Notes under the pieces: generated by a model
Databases searched by the model: none
Seen by the model: the letters and a program-made list of their open reading frames with translations, nothing else
What the model was told of the DNA's origin: nothing
Origin: Basidiobolus meristosporus CBS 931.73
Taxonomy: Eukaryota; Basidiobolomycota; Basidiobolomycetes; Basidiobolales; Basidiobolaceae
Length of the DNA: 56,974 nucleotides
Reading direction: 5' to 3'
Assembly (NCBI GenBank): GCA_002104905.1
Contig: MCFE01000570.1
Coordinates: 1 to 56,974, forward strand
Shown here: positions 33,944 through 44,581 of the stretch, piece after piece
How the letters are laid out: each line of letters starts with the position of its first letter
Numbering within the stretch: position 1 is the stretch's first letter
Made by a program: the position numbers and the translations under genes

Positions 33944-34356
33944 GCGTACCAATTGGTAGACATCGTTGTTATAGCTGCCCCCTTTAATCCTTCTTTTCAT
34001 GTATACATCTCGTATACTATTGATTTTCATTCAAGTTTTGGCAAAACCCTATTTTATTCCAGTAATCCCCCATCAATATGATTCTTACCTACAACTGTAT
34101 GTACAAATAAATCTGATCATGATTTACAAGAACACAAATATGACCAAAGTAAACGGTTTTGCGGTTATGTTGCTAGCGAAAATGTTCAAGCCGACTTCGG
34201 CACTTGTGTACCGGTGCCAAGAATAATGGAATATCAATTATTCGACTAATACCATGCATCTTCTCGATTTGGAACGTTGGTGATCAGGTGATTTCTAGAT
34301 AAAGTGGTTTTAAGCCTGAAAGGAGGGCTTTCTCACAAGGGAGGGTTCTTTTCATC
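33944..34356. other. Intergenic region, PH gene 3' end and ERG24 promoter
   Basis: A 413-bp AT-rich stretch with no supported gene. AAATAAAT near 34106 could be a polyadenylation signal for the PH gene. The final 100 bp lead into the ERG24 start. Confidence 0.35.
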
Positions 34357-35763
34357 ATGTATACCTATACCAAACTGAATCCGAAGTCGACAAGCTATGA
34401 GTTTATGGGCCCACCAGGCGCCATATTGGTCATTACTCTCTGCAACGTATTGGTTTACTTTCTGTACCTGGTTTGCAACGAAGATGGCTGCCCACCCAAG
34501 TGGTTCTGGAATTTCAGCCCCGAGACTTTTTTGGCTTACACCAGCAAGTTGACCTTCTTTGAATGCTCTACTTTGTGCGTTTACGTCGGTTGGATCGCAT
34601 ATCTTGCCCTTCTATACTTTATTATTCCCTGTGAGGAGCGTGAGGGAACTCAGCTAAGAAATGGTCAAACTCTCAAGTACAAGATCAACGGTATAGCATG
34701 TTTTCTTTGACCTACTTTTTCATCCAGCTAACACTTATCATCTTGGAAGCTTTTAAGTCTCTGTTGGTCACCCTCTCCTTGGTCATCCTTACTCTATTCG
34801 TCTACGGGCCCGCTCCTTTTGTATTTATTAGCGACCATTTTCTCTCGCTCACCACTGCAGGAGTGATCATCTCCACGACCCAAGCCTTCTATCTTTATCT
34901 CTCTTCTTTTGTTGGAGATAAGCTATTGGCACTTGGTGGTAACTCTGGCAATGTTGTTTACGACGTAAGTTGAGTTTTATTGGCACCGATGTCTCTGAAC
35001 CGTCCTCTAATCCGACGCTTAGTTTTTCATTGGGCGCGAGTTGAATCCTCGTATCGGCTCACTAGATCTCAAGTATTTCTGTGAACTTCGACCCGGCCTT
35101 ATCGGGTGGATAATGCTGAACTTCTCCATGGCAGTCAAGCAGTACGTAACTTACGGAAAAGTCACGGACTCCATGCTCTTGGTGTTGCTCCTCGAAGGCT
35201 ATTATGTTACTGAGTCTCTTTACAACGAGGCCAAAGTACTGACTACCATGGACATCACCACTGATGGGTTTGGATGGATGCTGAGCTTTGGAGATCTGGC
35301 ATTGGTGCCATTTACCTATTCACTTCAGGCGCGGTATCTAGCCAGCCACCCAATAGAGATCGGAGCATTCTGGAGCTCCCTGATTGTCTGTACCAAGCTA
35401 CTTGGATATTACATCTTCCGTAGTGCCAACAATGAGAAGAACGAGTTCCGCAAGAACCCAGACTCCCCCGGAGTGAAGCACCTGAAGTACATGAAGACCG
35501 AAGCTGGTTCCAAATTAATCATTTCCGGATGGTGGGGGATGTCCAGACACATCAATTATTTCGGTGATTGGCTCATGTCACTCGCCTGGTGTTTGCCCAC
35601 TGGCTTCAACACAGTTTTCACCTACTACTACGCTATCTTCTTTGCCGTGTTGCTCATCCATAGATCACTTAGAGATGACCACAAGTGCAAGCAGAAGTAC
35701 AAGAAGGATTGGGACAGGTATTGCGAAATCGTCCCATACAAGATCATTCCTTACGTCTATTAA
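34357..35763 (+). CDS. ERG24: Delta(14)-sterol reductase
   Basis: Three exons (34357-34690, 34750-34964, 35023-35763) give 429 aa, close to the usual 430-440. It is a multi-pass ER membrane enzyme of the ERG4/ERG24 family. It reduces the C14-15 double bond after Erg11 with NADPH, on the path to ergosterol. Family signatures are present: a hydrophobic N-terminal segment after GPPG, FFIGRELNPRIG at the second intron junction, LRPGLIGW, and the C-terminal block GWWGMSRHINYFGDW followed by the DDHKCKQKYKKDWDRYC motif and a VPYKIIPYVY end. The first intron uses an AAG acceptor at 34749, which gives an Ala at the junction. The stop lies 105 bp from the convergent HEM15 stop. Confidence 0.94.
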
Positions 35764-35868
35764 TGAGCCAATAAAACACTCGGGATTCTCGGGGTTTATT
35801 AGAAGTGATATCAATTTGTACAGTAAACGGCGGATTTCATTTAAGGTGAGCAGATGCTTTAGTTAGCT

Positions 35869-37386
35869 CTACTGGTTCATGAAAAACTCCCGCATCTTAT
35901 CACACGTCTCGTTGGTACAGCCTGGGCAACAAAGGGGGAATTGTGGCGAGTGCAGGGTTCCCTTCTCCAAGTTCTCCTTCACTACCTCAGCCATGGCCTC
36001 CACGAACAGTGGCGAGTCGTTTAGAGATTCGGCCCTTTTGATGCCAGTAATGCCCAGCTATTTGAAGGAGGCAGGGTTGATTAATGAGTGGACAAGGAAT
36101 GGCCGATGAAGCGATGAAATACAAACCTTTTTTGCCTCTTCGCAATATTCATGATCCAATTCATACAAGGTCTCGATGTGATCCGAGGTAAATGCAATGG
36201 GGACAAGCAGCACGTTCTTCTGCCCTTGCTTGGCAAGGCCTTTCAAAGCGTCGTTTGTTTGTGGGCCTAGCCAGGCAGAGGGCCCAACTTGGGATTGCCA
36301 GACTAACCTGTATGGATTGCTATAACCTAAGCTGGCCATAACCCTGTCTACGGTAGCCGCCACCTCGGCAGGGTAGGGGTCACCTCGATTGACGGTGGCC
36401 ATGGGCAAAGAGTGGGCCGAGAACAGGATCACTACCTTGCTACGCTCCTCTTCTGAGTATTCTTTCAGTGATGCTTGAACACGGTCAGTAAATGCCTTAG
36501 TATACGGTTAGATCCATGTTTCATTGAAGTAACAAACAGTAGCACAGCACATACTTCAATCAATTTAGGGTGGGTGGACCATCTGTCTATAAGGCTCCAC
36601 TTGATGGTACCATCTCTATCTAGCGTCTGAAGTTTTCTGTATAGCTCGTTCAAATTACTACCAGTAGTAGTGCACGAATATTGCGGATACTGTGTGAATG
36701 CAACGACTCTACGCACGCCGTCTTTTTTGATCTCTTCTAGGGCATTCTCGGTTAGCGGAGCGGCATATCGAAATCCAATGTAGGATTTATGTGGAGCTTG
36801 TTAAACCACGAGTTACTACTGGTTCTTATTAATCAAACCTCGCCTCAATTCCAGTTACCTGTGTTGGGGGAGATTTTATCTAGCAACTGCTCCATAAGTC
36901 TGCCTTGCTTTTGCGTCCAGCTACGGATTGGAGAGCCACCGCCGATAGCGTCGTACTGGTCAACGATCTTGGGAGTACGTCTTTTCGCGATGAGTGGAGC
37001 AAGTACAGACTGGAACGGGAGCGGGATAATATCCGAGTCCGAAAAGAGTCTAGTCAAGAAATCCTCCACTTCAGTTAATTTCGAAGGCCCACCCATGTTC
37101 ATCAGTAGCACACCAGTGGCACTGTTATAGAAGAATGGGTTAAGGAAATCGGAAAGGCACTGCAGTTGACTGCCAACTTACGGCTTGACGTCGCTGGCTG
37201 TGGAAGGGCTCAAAACCTTTTCACTTGAACCATCTGTGGTTAAGGAACGAGAGAGGAGAGCTTTGGTGCTGAAACCTAAGGTGAAGGATTAGTTGGTGTT
37301 GGTAAATGAGCAACGGAGTAGCCTTTACCATTAAAGCCAGCTCTATTTCTCAAGCTTCCACGTAGGCAATTCTTCAACAGGGACAT
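35869..37386 (-). CDS. HEM15: Ferrochelatase, mitochondrial, with [2Fe-2S] cysteines
   Basis: Six exons join in frame: 35869-36057, 36127-36495, 36555-36796, 36859-37121, 37182-37275 and 37329-37386, giving 404 aa. The N terminus ([18 protein letters not shown]) is basic and lacks acidic residues, as in mitochondrial targeting peptides. The core has [15 protein letters not shown], the [14 protein letters not shown] strand and [10 protein letters not shown] with the catalytic His. The enzyme inserts ferrous iron into protoporphyrin IX at the inner membrane to make haem. Cys180 and the C-terminal C386-x2-C389-x4-C394 match the four [2Fe-2S] ligands of animal and S. pombe ferrochelatase; S. cerevisiae lacks the cluster. 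Confidence 0.94.
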
Positions 37387-37869
37387 GATTTTGATGGGCC
37401 AGGAGTACCAACGATGGCTCTATATACCAGGGAAATTTTGTTATTAGTCCAATAAGAAGGGAGTTTGATCTTTAATCATATCCCATTTAGAACGATTTCA
37501 CAATTTCACCCAACTTGTCATATCTTGAATCGGTGTGTTAGTAATATATCTTTGATGTGGGGAAGAGCATGATTGATGATCGTTCTGTTTGTATTGGTTC
37601 TTCAGGCTGAGGCGGTATTCGAATCTGAGTGAATGCATTTATAAATCGAAGCGAAAATGTATACAAATCGGACCGGGTGTGTAGCAACGTAGTTCGAAAT
37701 GCTGTGGGGTTCCGGAGGTTTACTTCTATATAAAGTGAATCCAGCAACCGGAGTTACCACATTAGCCAACGAGATTTTGCTTAGTCATTTATTAAGGATC
37801 AGGTGATTTGAGGATTAAGGTTACAATCAAGCTAGCCAAACAATCGAGTTGTGGATATGTTGTTGACAG
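37387..37869. other. Intergenic region, HEM15 promoter and L2HGDH 3' flank
   Basis: A 483-bp stretch with no supported gene. The end near 37386 should contain the HEM15 promoter. I see no clear regulatory motif. Confidence 0.35.
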
Positions 37870-39815
37870 TTATTCTGCAACAGATGCTGATTCTTTCTTT
37901 GTAGCTGGCTCCCAACCAAAGTCCTCACTAGCTACATTTGCGACCATCTCGCCAATGGCCAAGGAAGCGGTACAAGCGGGTGATGGCGCATTGCGCACAT
38001 TAAGCGTGGTGCCTCCCAATACCTTGTTATCGCCGATTAGATGTGGGATTCGTTCGAGAAGCCTGGTACTCATACGCTCTTACCTTTCGTTCCAATATGT
38101 AGTCTCCAGCGGCTACGCCTCCCTTTTCAAAGATTTGTGCCATTACGCCGGCGAACGAGGGCTCCACCATATCTTCGCGCAAAGAGGGTATCATCCTCTG
38201 CCCAGATTTCAAAAATGCTCGCTTGTTCAGATCGCGCCATAGTTCTCCGAACGACAGTGAGAAGTTACTCAGGGCAAAGGACCAAAAGTGTGGGTTGGTG
38301 ATAGAGTCCCAAATGTCGCTGAGCTTAAGGTCCCAAAACTGGTAGCCTTCTCTGGCAAATGTTATACAGGCACCCGGGCCAACGATCAATTGGTGGCCGC
38401 GGCGAGCGTTGACCTACGAAGCGAAATTAATGCATGGTTTCGTTTTGTTCGCCACACGAAATACTTCACTTACGGTAGGAGTGAAATGCACTCCAACTGG
38501 GATCCCTCCGCCACTGGGGACTGGATACACATTCATCTTGACTAAGCCACGGTACTCTGGCTTCACTTGATAGTACGTACCACGGAATGTCACCACTCTG
38601 GCAGCTTCTGGGTCTCCACCAGCAAGACCACTAACCCGATCAGCATAAAAACCTGCACATGTGATGACATTCTTGCCTAGGACCTCCAGAGCAGGCCCTT
38701 TGTTGGCTGGCTCTGCGCCCCTAATCTATATAATCACAATTAACACCGTGGCCACAAAAAGGATTGGTGGAGTGATTGCACTTACCAACACTCGATGATC
38801 TGATGTCTGAGTGAACTTCTTGGCCTCGAACGCTAGTTTGATTTCTCCCCTTCTGATGTTCTCGAAAGATTGAGTCTTATGCACATGTCGAGTGCGAAAA
38901 AGCGGGATGCTTACCCACTATCTTTGATCTCTTGAGCTAAATTTTGCGCAACTAGTCCAAAATCCACGATCCCTGTGTTGGGTGAATACAAGGCAGAGTA
39001 GGCGCGAACATTGGGTTCGTACTCCTTTACCTTTGTAGATGGTTGAGTATTTGTTGGTCTTGTTACCATTGAGAAGAGAGCTCTTACCTGCTCCCCGTCT
39101 AAAATCTTCAATCCTTTAACTCCATTAGCAGTTCCCTGGCGGTAAAGTTTCTCCACTTGTGCGTGCTCCTTTTCGTTGACGGCAACGACCAATTTGCCAC
39201 AACGCTCGACTGGGAGACCATGGTCCTCGCAATATTTGTACATTAGGTCGGCTCCTCTAACACAAGTATGTGCCATACGAGAACCCGGTTCACTGCAAAG
39301 TAGAATGACAGAATTAATAAGGAATCGCTAAAGGATAGTACTATGCGAGATATATTACTAGTATAGACCAGCATGGATTACACCGCTGTTATGTCCAGTT
39401 TGGTGAGCAGCCACCTCTCGCTCCTTCTCGAGTACAACTACGGTTTTCTCGGGAAACCGATTAAGTATCTCTCGAGCAGTAGCTAAGCCAACAATACCTC
39501 CGCCCACTATAAATCAGAAAGTGAGTTCCAGCAAACATAGACTATTTCTTTGCGAAGCTTGGCGTGCTTACCAACTACCACGTCATATTCGGGCTTAGCA
39601 TGGACGTTTCTGAAATTATTTTCTTTTAAGGGGCCTAGTAGCTTCGAAAAGCCAGGCTTTTCTCCAGAGTTCTCTCCCGGTAACTTTTCCCACAGGTGAG
39701 GCTTCTCTTGGGCAGAAAGTTTACTTAGCTTGTGAAAGCCAGCGTAGCTTGTTCGTATGTAGGCGCGAGCCAAGTGTCTGGTTGGAAAAGTTCTAGTAGC
39801 CCTGGAAGCAAGCAT
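37870..39815 (-). CDS. L2HGDH: L-2-hydroxyglutarate dehydrogenase, FAD-linked, mitochondrial
   Basis: Eight exons join in frame: 37870-38022, 38084-38413, 38474-38725, 38786-38852, 38915-39030, 39088-39292, 39359-39506 and 39572-39815, giving 504 aa. A basic, Arg-rich N terminus suggests mitochondrial import. The FAD-binding [12 protein letters not shown] follows at about 83, then [15 protein letters not shown], the substrate-domain block [25 protein letters not shown], and a C-terminal [19 protein letters not shown]. The enzyme oxidises the toxic side product L-2-hydroxyglutarate to 2-oxoglutarate. The intron at 39031-39087 is 57 nt with no stop in frame, so retention would add 19 residues. 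The acceptor at 38853 could instead be about 3 nt away. Confidence 0.9.
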
Positions 39816-40641
39816 AACGTTGGAAGTGGAGTGGGATTACGAGAGACTTGCAACTGTTGAACAATAATTCAAGATCCCCACACCTGTAAATACGTATTTA
39901 GCGTATGTCACATGATCAAGAACAACGGTAAATGGCACTCAACAAACAAAGATAACTAGTTATCTGCTATCGTACCCGACATCCATGACACTTACCAATC
40001 CCGGATGACGACATACTGTCCAAATCTGTATAGATATAGGCTGGACACGTAAATCCAGGCCATGTCGATGGATCCTGTATGTTACAAATAAGGAAATCGG
40101 AATCTTACCTAGGGGACACCTGTCCGTTTTTGACCTCGTTCACGTTCAGATGCCCTTGCAATATTGGTAGGATGCCCAACACAATTCCTATTCATTTGAT
40201 TCTCCCCGGCAACTAGACTCGTCGACAACCAGGAATAGTTATCTTTCCGACAATAGCTTTGTGTGGCCCCATATACCATGTAGTGCAGCTGTTGTGCCAG
40301 CTAAATTTACCAATCCGAATCCCGCCCCCAACCTCAACCTCATCAGCGTATTCCGGGCACTATTTCGATAAATAAGGCTACATTCTATGAGCCAAAGGTT
40401 TCCTATTCTGTGGGCTGTCAATTATGCAAGGTGGCTGGGAATTTCGAAGCAGCAATGTACGCATTCTTGCTTTTGCCCCATAACTAGTAGGATATCAATG
40501 GGGCAAATGGGTAAGACCGAGTATCGTACAAAGTTGTTGTAAACTTGGCTATGGCACTCATGAATTAATGGTTCGCTATGTTGTGCGCACATTTATTCTT
40601 TGGGAAAGTATTTTTGACATATATATATATCCATCCCTATT
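39816..40641. other. Intergenic region, L2HGDH promoter and hydrolase 3' flank
   Basis: About 830 bp with no supported gene. A TA-dinucleotide run (ATATATATAT) lies at about 40619-40630, just after the hydrolase stop in that gene's direction. A 60-codon ORF at 40239-40421 has no features. Confidence 0.35.
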
Positions 40642-41565
40642 TCAGGCGAAGGCTGACTTCATTTCTTGGGCGACAGTCCTATAACAATCCCATTTCTTGT
40701 CGGCGGCATCTTTCCCAAGTGCCCTTTCCCAGACGTGTAACCAACCATGAAACACTCCCTCGTACACCTTCCCGATGAAGCTTCTCTTTTGGTCCTTAAA
40801 CTTGGCAATGAATTTCTCAATGTCCGCGATGTTAGGGTCATTCCGGGCGGCCAGGATAACCATAGAGTCGGGATAGGCGTCGGGGGTGGCGTAATTTACG
40901 GAAAGCAAGGGATTTCGTAGTGAGTCCTCGTCACCTTGAGTTGTTTGCAAGTAGGATTCGTGGTAGAAGTTACGTATTTTCGGGTCTTTTTCATCAAAAG
41001 TATTGTCCGAGCTGCGGGAAAAATCTATGGGAGAGTAAATACTCACGACTGCTTTAATGATATCCCGATTGGATTTCATCAATAGCTGCGAAAGCGCTAA
41101 AGCCAAGTGGCCACCAGCGCTCGTTCCTCCTACCGCCAACTTGGTGGTCTTGTATTCCTGGAGGATCCACTGACTAACAGCATAGGTGTCATTCAGGCCA
41201 GTGGGAAATGGATGTTCTGGTGCCAAGCGATACGCTGGCGAAATGACGATGCAACCCACCTCCTTGGCTAAAAAGAGGCAGAACTGTGAATCGTCGCCTT
41301 CATTTCCAGCAACAAAGCCTCCGCCATGAAGATTAAGGTAAACAGGATAGTTCTGTGGATTTCTGGAATCGTAGGAGGGTGGGAAATAGAAAGCGCAACG
41401 TAAGGCCGGATTTGTAGGTATCTGCTGGATAAGGGAGGGGGAATAGTTATGCCGCATGAAGAAAGAAACCAAGCCGCCCAAACTCCTGATGAGGTAAACC
41501 TTAGCATAGAGCAGAACTTTGGCCCAGCCGTGGGTAGCCGTGGAGGTGTTCTGTAGAGTAGTCAT
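40642..41565 (-). CDS. Alpha/beta hydrolase of the hormone-sensitive lipase family
   Basis: A single exon encodes 307 aa. HGGGF at residues 80-84 is the oxyanion-hole motif of the HSL family. GTSAG places the nucleophile at Ser149. Asp243 in ARNDPN and His273 in FHGW complete a likely triad. PAYRLAPEHPFP at about 110-121 is also typical. An N-terminal hydrophobic stretch (about 17-35) may be a membrane anchor or lid helix rather than a cleaved signal. The family hydrolyses carboxylic esters, from acetylated small molecules to lipids; the substrate cannot be told. It lies directly upstream of the SSI-like gene on the same strand, 205 bp apart. Co-regulation is possible but not shown. Confidence 0.88.
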   Translation of the reverse strand: MTTLQNTSTATHGWAKVLLYAKVYLIRSLGGLVSFFMRHNYSPSLIQQIPTNPALRCAFYFPPSYDSRNPQNYPVYLNLHGGGFVAGNEGDDSQFCLFLAKEVGCIVISPAYRLAPEHPFPTGLNDTYAVSQWILQEYKTTKLAVGGTSAGGHLALALSQLLMKSNRDIIKAVVSIYSPIDFSRSSDNTFDEKDPKIRNFYHESYLQTTQGDEDSLRNPLLSVNYATPDAYPDSMVILAARNDPNIADIEKFIAKFKDQKRSFIGKVYEGVFHGWLHVWERALGKDAADKKWDCYRTVAQEMKSAFA

Positions 41566-41770
41566 ATTGTGTTCGTATGGGCGTGGACGTCTTCAAGGAA
41601 TTGTATTTGTATCAAGGAACTGGAGTTGGCATCCGCAGTGATCTAGTTATGCTTTCTACGTGTAACCCAGATGGTGACTGAAAGTCAAATTTCTCTGTGG
41701 CGTTGATTGATCTGCGGAATAGCAGCTCAGCTGATAGCTATTTTATTTAATCGTTACATACAGTAGTGCC

Positions 41771-42127
41771 TTAAAAATCGAACACCCTATTCGTTCTGCT
41801 GACAAGAACACAGCGATTGCTGTATGTCTGTTTGAATTTGAGACCAGCTCCCTTTGCGGTCACCGTCACAGGATCAAAGATGGCTATGCAGAGTGCTCCG
41901 TCGTCCGCGAGTCCTGCAATGGAACCATTTGCCTTGTCAAGAGCTGAACAGGCAGCTTTTGGATGAGGATGAGTGCCTCCAGCGGGGTGACATGTCAAAG
42001 TTACTTCCGACAGCTTTGGGCCTTTCGTATTCCGTCCTTGGTAAATAGTAAGCGTGTAGTGACTCTCCCTAGCCACCACAATCAGGGAACTGCTCAGAAG
42101 GGCACTAAGTAGGCTATACAATTTCAT
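41771..42127 (-). CDS. Secreted SSI-like (subtilisin inhibitor family) protein
   Basis: A single exon encodes 118 aa. Residues 1-19 are a signal peptide: Lys2, a Leu/Ser hydrophobic core, and likely cleavage near Ala19. The mature part has the landmarks of the Streptomyces subtilisin inhibitor family in order. These are VTLTC (Cys46), GGTHPHP, AAC (Cys60), ALC (Cys80), FDPVTVTAKG, YSNRC (Cys106) and a C-terminal VFDF. The four cysteines would form the two SSI disulfides, 46-60 and 80-106. By position, the P1 reactive residue, Met73 in SSI, would be Ala82. SSI proteins block secreted serine proteases and are known mainly from actinobacteria, so transfer from bacteria is plausible. Whether it still inhibits proteases is untested. 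Confidence 0.82.
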   Translation of the reverse strand: MKLYSLLSALLSSSLIVVARESHYTLTIYQGRNTKGPKLSEVTLTCHPAGGTHPHPKAACSALDKANGSIAGLADDGALCIAIFDPVTVTAKGAGLKFKQTYSNRCVLVSRTNRVFDF

Positions 42128-42259
42128 TGATTCAGACTACTCGCTGACCATGCTATTTTATAGACTACGTTCATGAAACAGAGTAATTGGTTGGAGGTGG
42201 TCCACCTGTACGACCAGATTTAAACAGCTACGATTAAATCCGCTTCTGACTAACCCATT

Positions 42260-42586
42260 CTACTCATTAAACGTGGTGTGCATTGTTGGCACTAGATGGA
42301 GGTGGCTGAGGGCCGAAGGTCCCATCAATTTCAAATTGGTGGTGGTTGAATGGATCAGTAGCATACCCGCGTAACTGAGGCCTGTTTCAAAATCCGAACA
42401 CAATGCCAGTGCCCCTGGCCTGGATGCAACGATTACTGTACGTTTTTTGGAATCGAGGATCTTGTAGCCATGGCCTTTGGTTGTGACTGTGGCAGATTGG
42501 AAGACAAACAGACTCATCATATCACCTCTTTGGGGATGAACTCGATACACCTCCTTCACACGCTGTTGGATTGTGCGTTGTGCCAT
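42260..42586 (-). pseudogene. Decayed second SSI-like copy
   Basis: The reverse-strand frame contains SLFVFQSATVTTKGHGYKI, which lines up without gaps with LCIAIFDPVTVTAKGAGLKF of the intact SSI-like gene next door, about 300 bp away. The Cys, Asp-Pro and C-terminal Phe landmarks are lost, no signal peptide leads the frame, and the C-terminal match fades. It looks like a tandem duplicate that has degenerated. The link rests on one short block, so chance similarity is not excluded. Confidence 0.5.
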
Positions 42587-43570
42587 TGGTGGATGCTTTC
42601 AAGCAATTGATCAGTAGCAAACGGGTGTCTGTTGTAGCGCTGGAGAGATGGATTCAGGGCTCCATCATGTACGTCTTAGATGGGATCACCAAGTCTGACG
42701 TGTCAGCATTGTTGAAACAGTGCTATGTTTGAATGCGCATTGGGCCTACACCCAGAATAGATCTCGAAGAGTCCGTTGCATTGTTGCCCAGTTTTATAAT
42801 GCTTCATAGAGGCGGAGTGTAAGAAGGAATCCTATGGAATGTGGACATCGGTTAAACAAGATTTTTCGTTGGGGTTGTATTTTAAACTAAGCTCTTTTAA
42901 CGTTGAAGCTTTGTCGTGCAACATTTTAACACGTTGGATTGTCGTTTTGCTACGTACCTCTTCCAAGTCCAATATTGTAAGCCCAATTTCATGCATTCAA
43001 AAAGGCTGGCCCGGATATTACTGGCTTACCAAATGCTTCTGTTACATACAGATCTTGCTATATGCTGCGAAGCATCATACTTGAACCGGCCATTTCCAGC
43101 CAGATATATTGATAACTACTGACTCGACGCTTTTAGCGGAAGGTCGTTCACTCATTGCTTAATTATGGAGCATGCTCAGACTTTTGGCAGCATAATTGGA
43201 AATTAGATATGTGGGTACACCACGGCGGGCTTTAGGAATATGCTAAGATTGAGTGATGCACGGGAAATTTTGCCTGTATTCATATTGATTCAAAATTCTG
43301 GCTAATTATCAAACGTTACTTCAACTATATTATCGTATTGATGAGCAAGTAGACCCAGTATCTGGTATCAGTAGTAACACAATATCTGTTGAGTGTCTTT
43401 TGGGATTTGCTCATATAAATTGGCATGCCCTAAGCTTTGTAGGCATACTCGTATTGTTGAATCAAGCTCAGCACCTAAAGTATTAGTATATCCAAAACTT
43501 GTACTAGGCTAATAGTTAAATTATGAATTATTGACCTTAGGGTTATGCTGCAATTCTTGGCTGATATTAT
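42587..43570. other. AT-rich intergenic region left of the mobile cluster
   Basis: About 1 kb with no supported gene. Several overlapping ORFs of about 60-80 codons at 42839-43122 have no domain or start context. This looks like unconstrained sequence next to retroelement insertions. Confidence 0.4.
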
Positions 43571-44134
43571 TGTTATAAGGGTTTTAGAGATATTGCACGT
43601 GACTAGCAGAACAAGTAGAATATGTGGTTTTCACTTAATGGTTTAGTGAATGTAAAGTGGTATTTATACTCTTACATGACCTTGGCAAAATAAACATAAA
43701 GAATATGCTCAGAAAAATCCCCAAGACATGTGTGCAAAGTTTGGGGCTCTTTGGACATCTTTGAGAATTCTCATGTCCTGGGTACCTGATATTTGTTGCA
43801 ATATTCTGAGGAGTATTGGAAGTGATGTGGAGAACTAGAGGACTTACATGTTATTCACTTGTAGATTTATTGATCAAAAGTATGGTATTTGTACTTTTGA
43901 TACAGTGGAGCAAAAAAAATGCTTAGAGCTTACTAAGGAAGGTCTCAAGAATATGTGTGCAAAGTTTGGGGGCTTTTGGACAACTTTGAGAAAGATCATA
44001 ATCTGGATACCTGATAATTTAGTGAAAATATACCAAGTAAATCTGGACCAGATATTTGGCCAGGGCAGAATGCTAATCAAAGAACAAGATCTATGTTACT
44101 AAGTTAGCATGAATATTTAGGTGACAACTTAACA
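43571..44134 (-). repeat. Solo LTR of the copia element, reverse orientation, with internal duplication
   Basis: Read on the reverse strand this begins TGTTAAG (44134) and runs to an end near 43571. It is similar along its length to the + strand LTR at 44221-44566, so the two form a large inverted repeat. It is longer because the block containing TGTGCAAAGTTTGGGG occurs twice (about 43725 and 43955). ATTAT precedes it and ATTAC follows it, a possible 5-bp target duplication with one mismatch. Confidence 0.65.
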
Positions 44135-44220
44135 ATTACCACCCTCCCACTGAACAAAATATTCATAAGTGATATACATATTGAGAGTGTGTGTTGTATC
44201 TAAGAGAAAAGTGTAATAAG

Positions 44221-44566
44221 TGTTGTAAAAATTCGTATTTCCACCTAAATATTCACCTAACTTAGTCACTTAGATCATCACCTTCAAATCCTAGAGAATA
44301 CTGACCAAATTCCTTGTTGGGATTTACTTAGAATATTTTCATCAAAATACCAGGTACCCAGAACATGAAAATTCTCAAAGTTGTCCAAACAGCCCCAAAC
44401 TTTGCACACATGTTCTTGGGACCTTTCTTAATCTACTTTACGTGTTTGTTATGCCAAGACCATGTAAAAGTATAAATACTACTTTTACATTCAATAAATC
44501 ATTAAGTGAAAACCACATAATCTACTTGTTCTCCCAATCACTTCCAATATCTCCAAGACTCTTACA
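44221..44566 (+). repeat. 5' LTR of the copia element
   Basis: It begins TGTTG and ends TTACA, fitting the TG...CA rule, and directly precedes the primer-site-like sequence and the Gag start. It is the inverted partner of the solo LTR to its left. No matching 3' LTR is present because the element is cut off at about 46877. Confidence 0.65.
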
Positions 44567-44568
44567 AA

Positions 44569-44581
44569 AGGTTATGAGCCC
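44569..44581 (+). promoter_or_regulatory. Possible primer binding site of the copia element
   Basis: AGGTTATGAGCCC starts three bases after the LTR end. Ty1/copia elements carry a tRNA-complementary site at this position. The match to a particular tRNA was not tested. Confidence 0.35.

Noticed and set aside
43848-44102. 84-codon ORF and its antisense ORF near 44 kb
   Set aside because: They lie inside the solo LTR and its internal duplication; not protein-coding.
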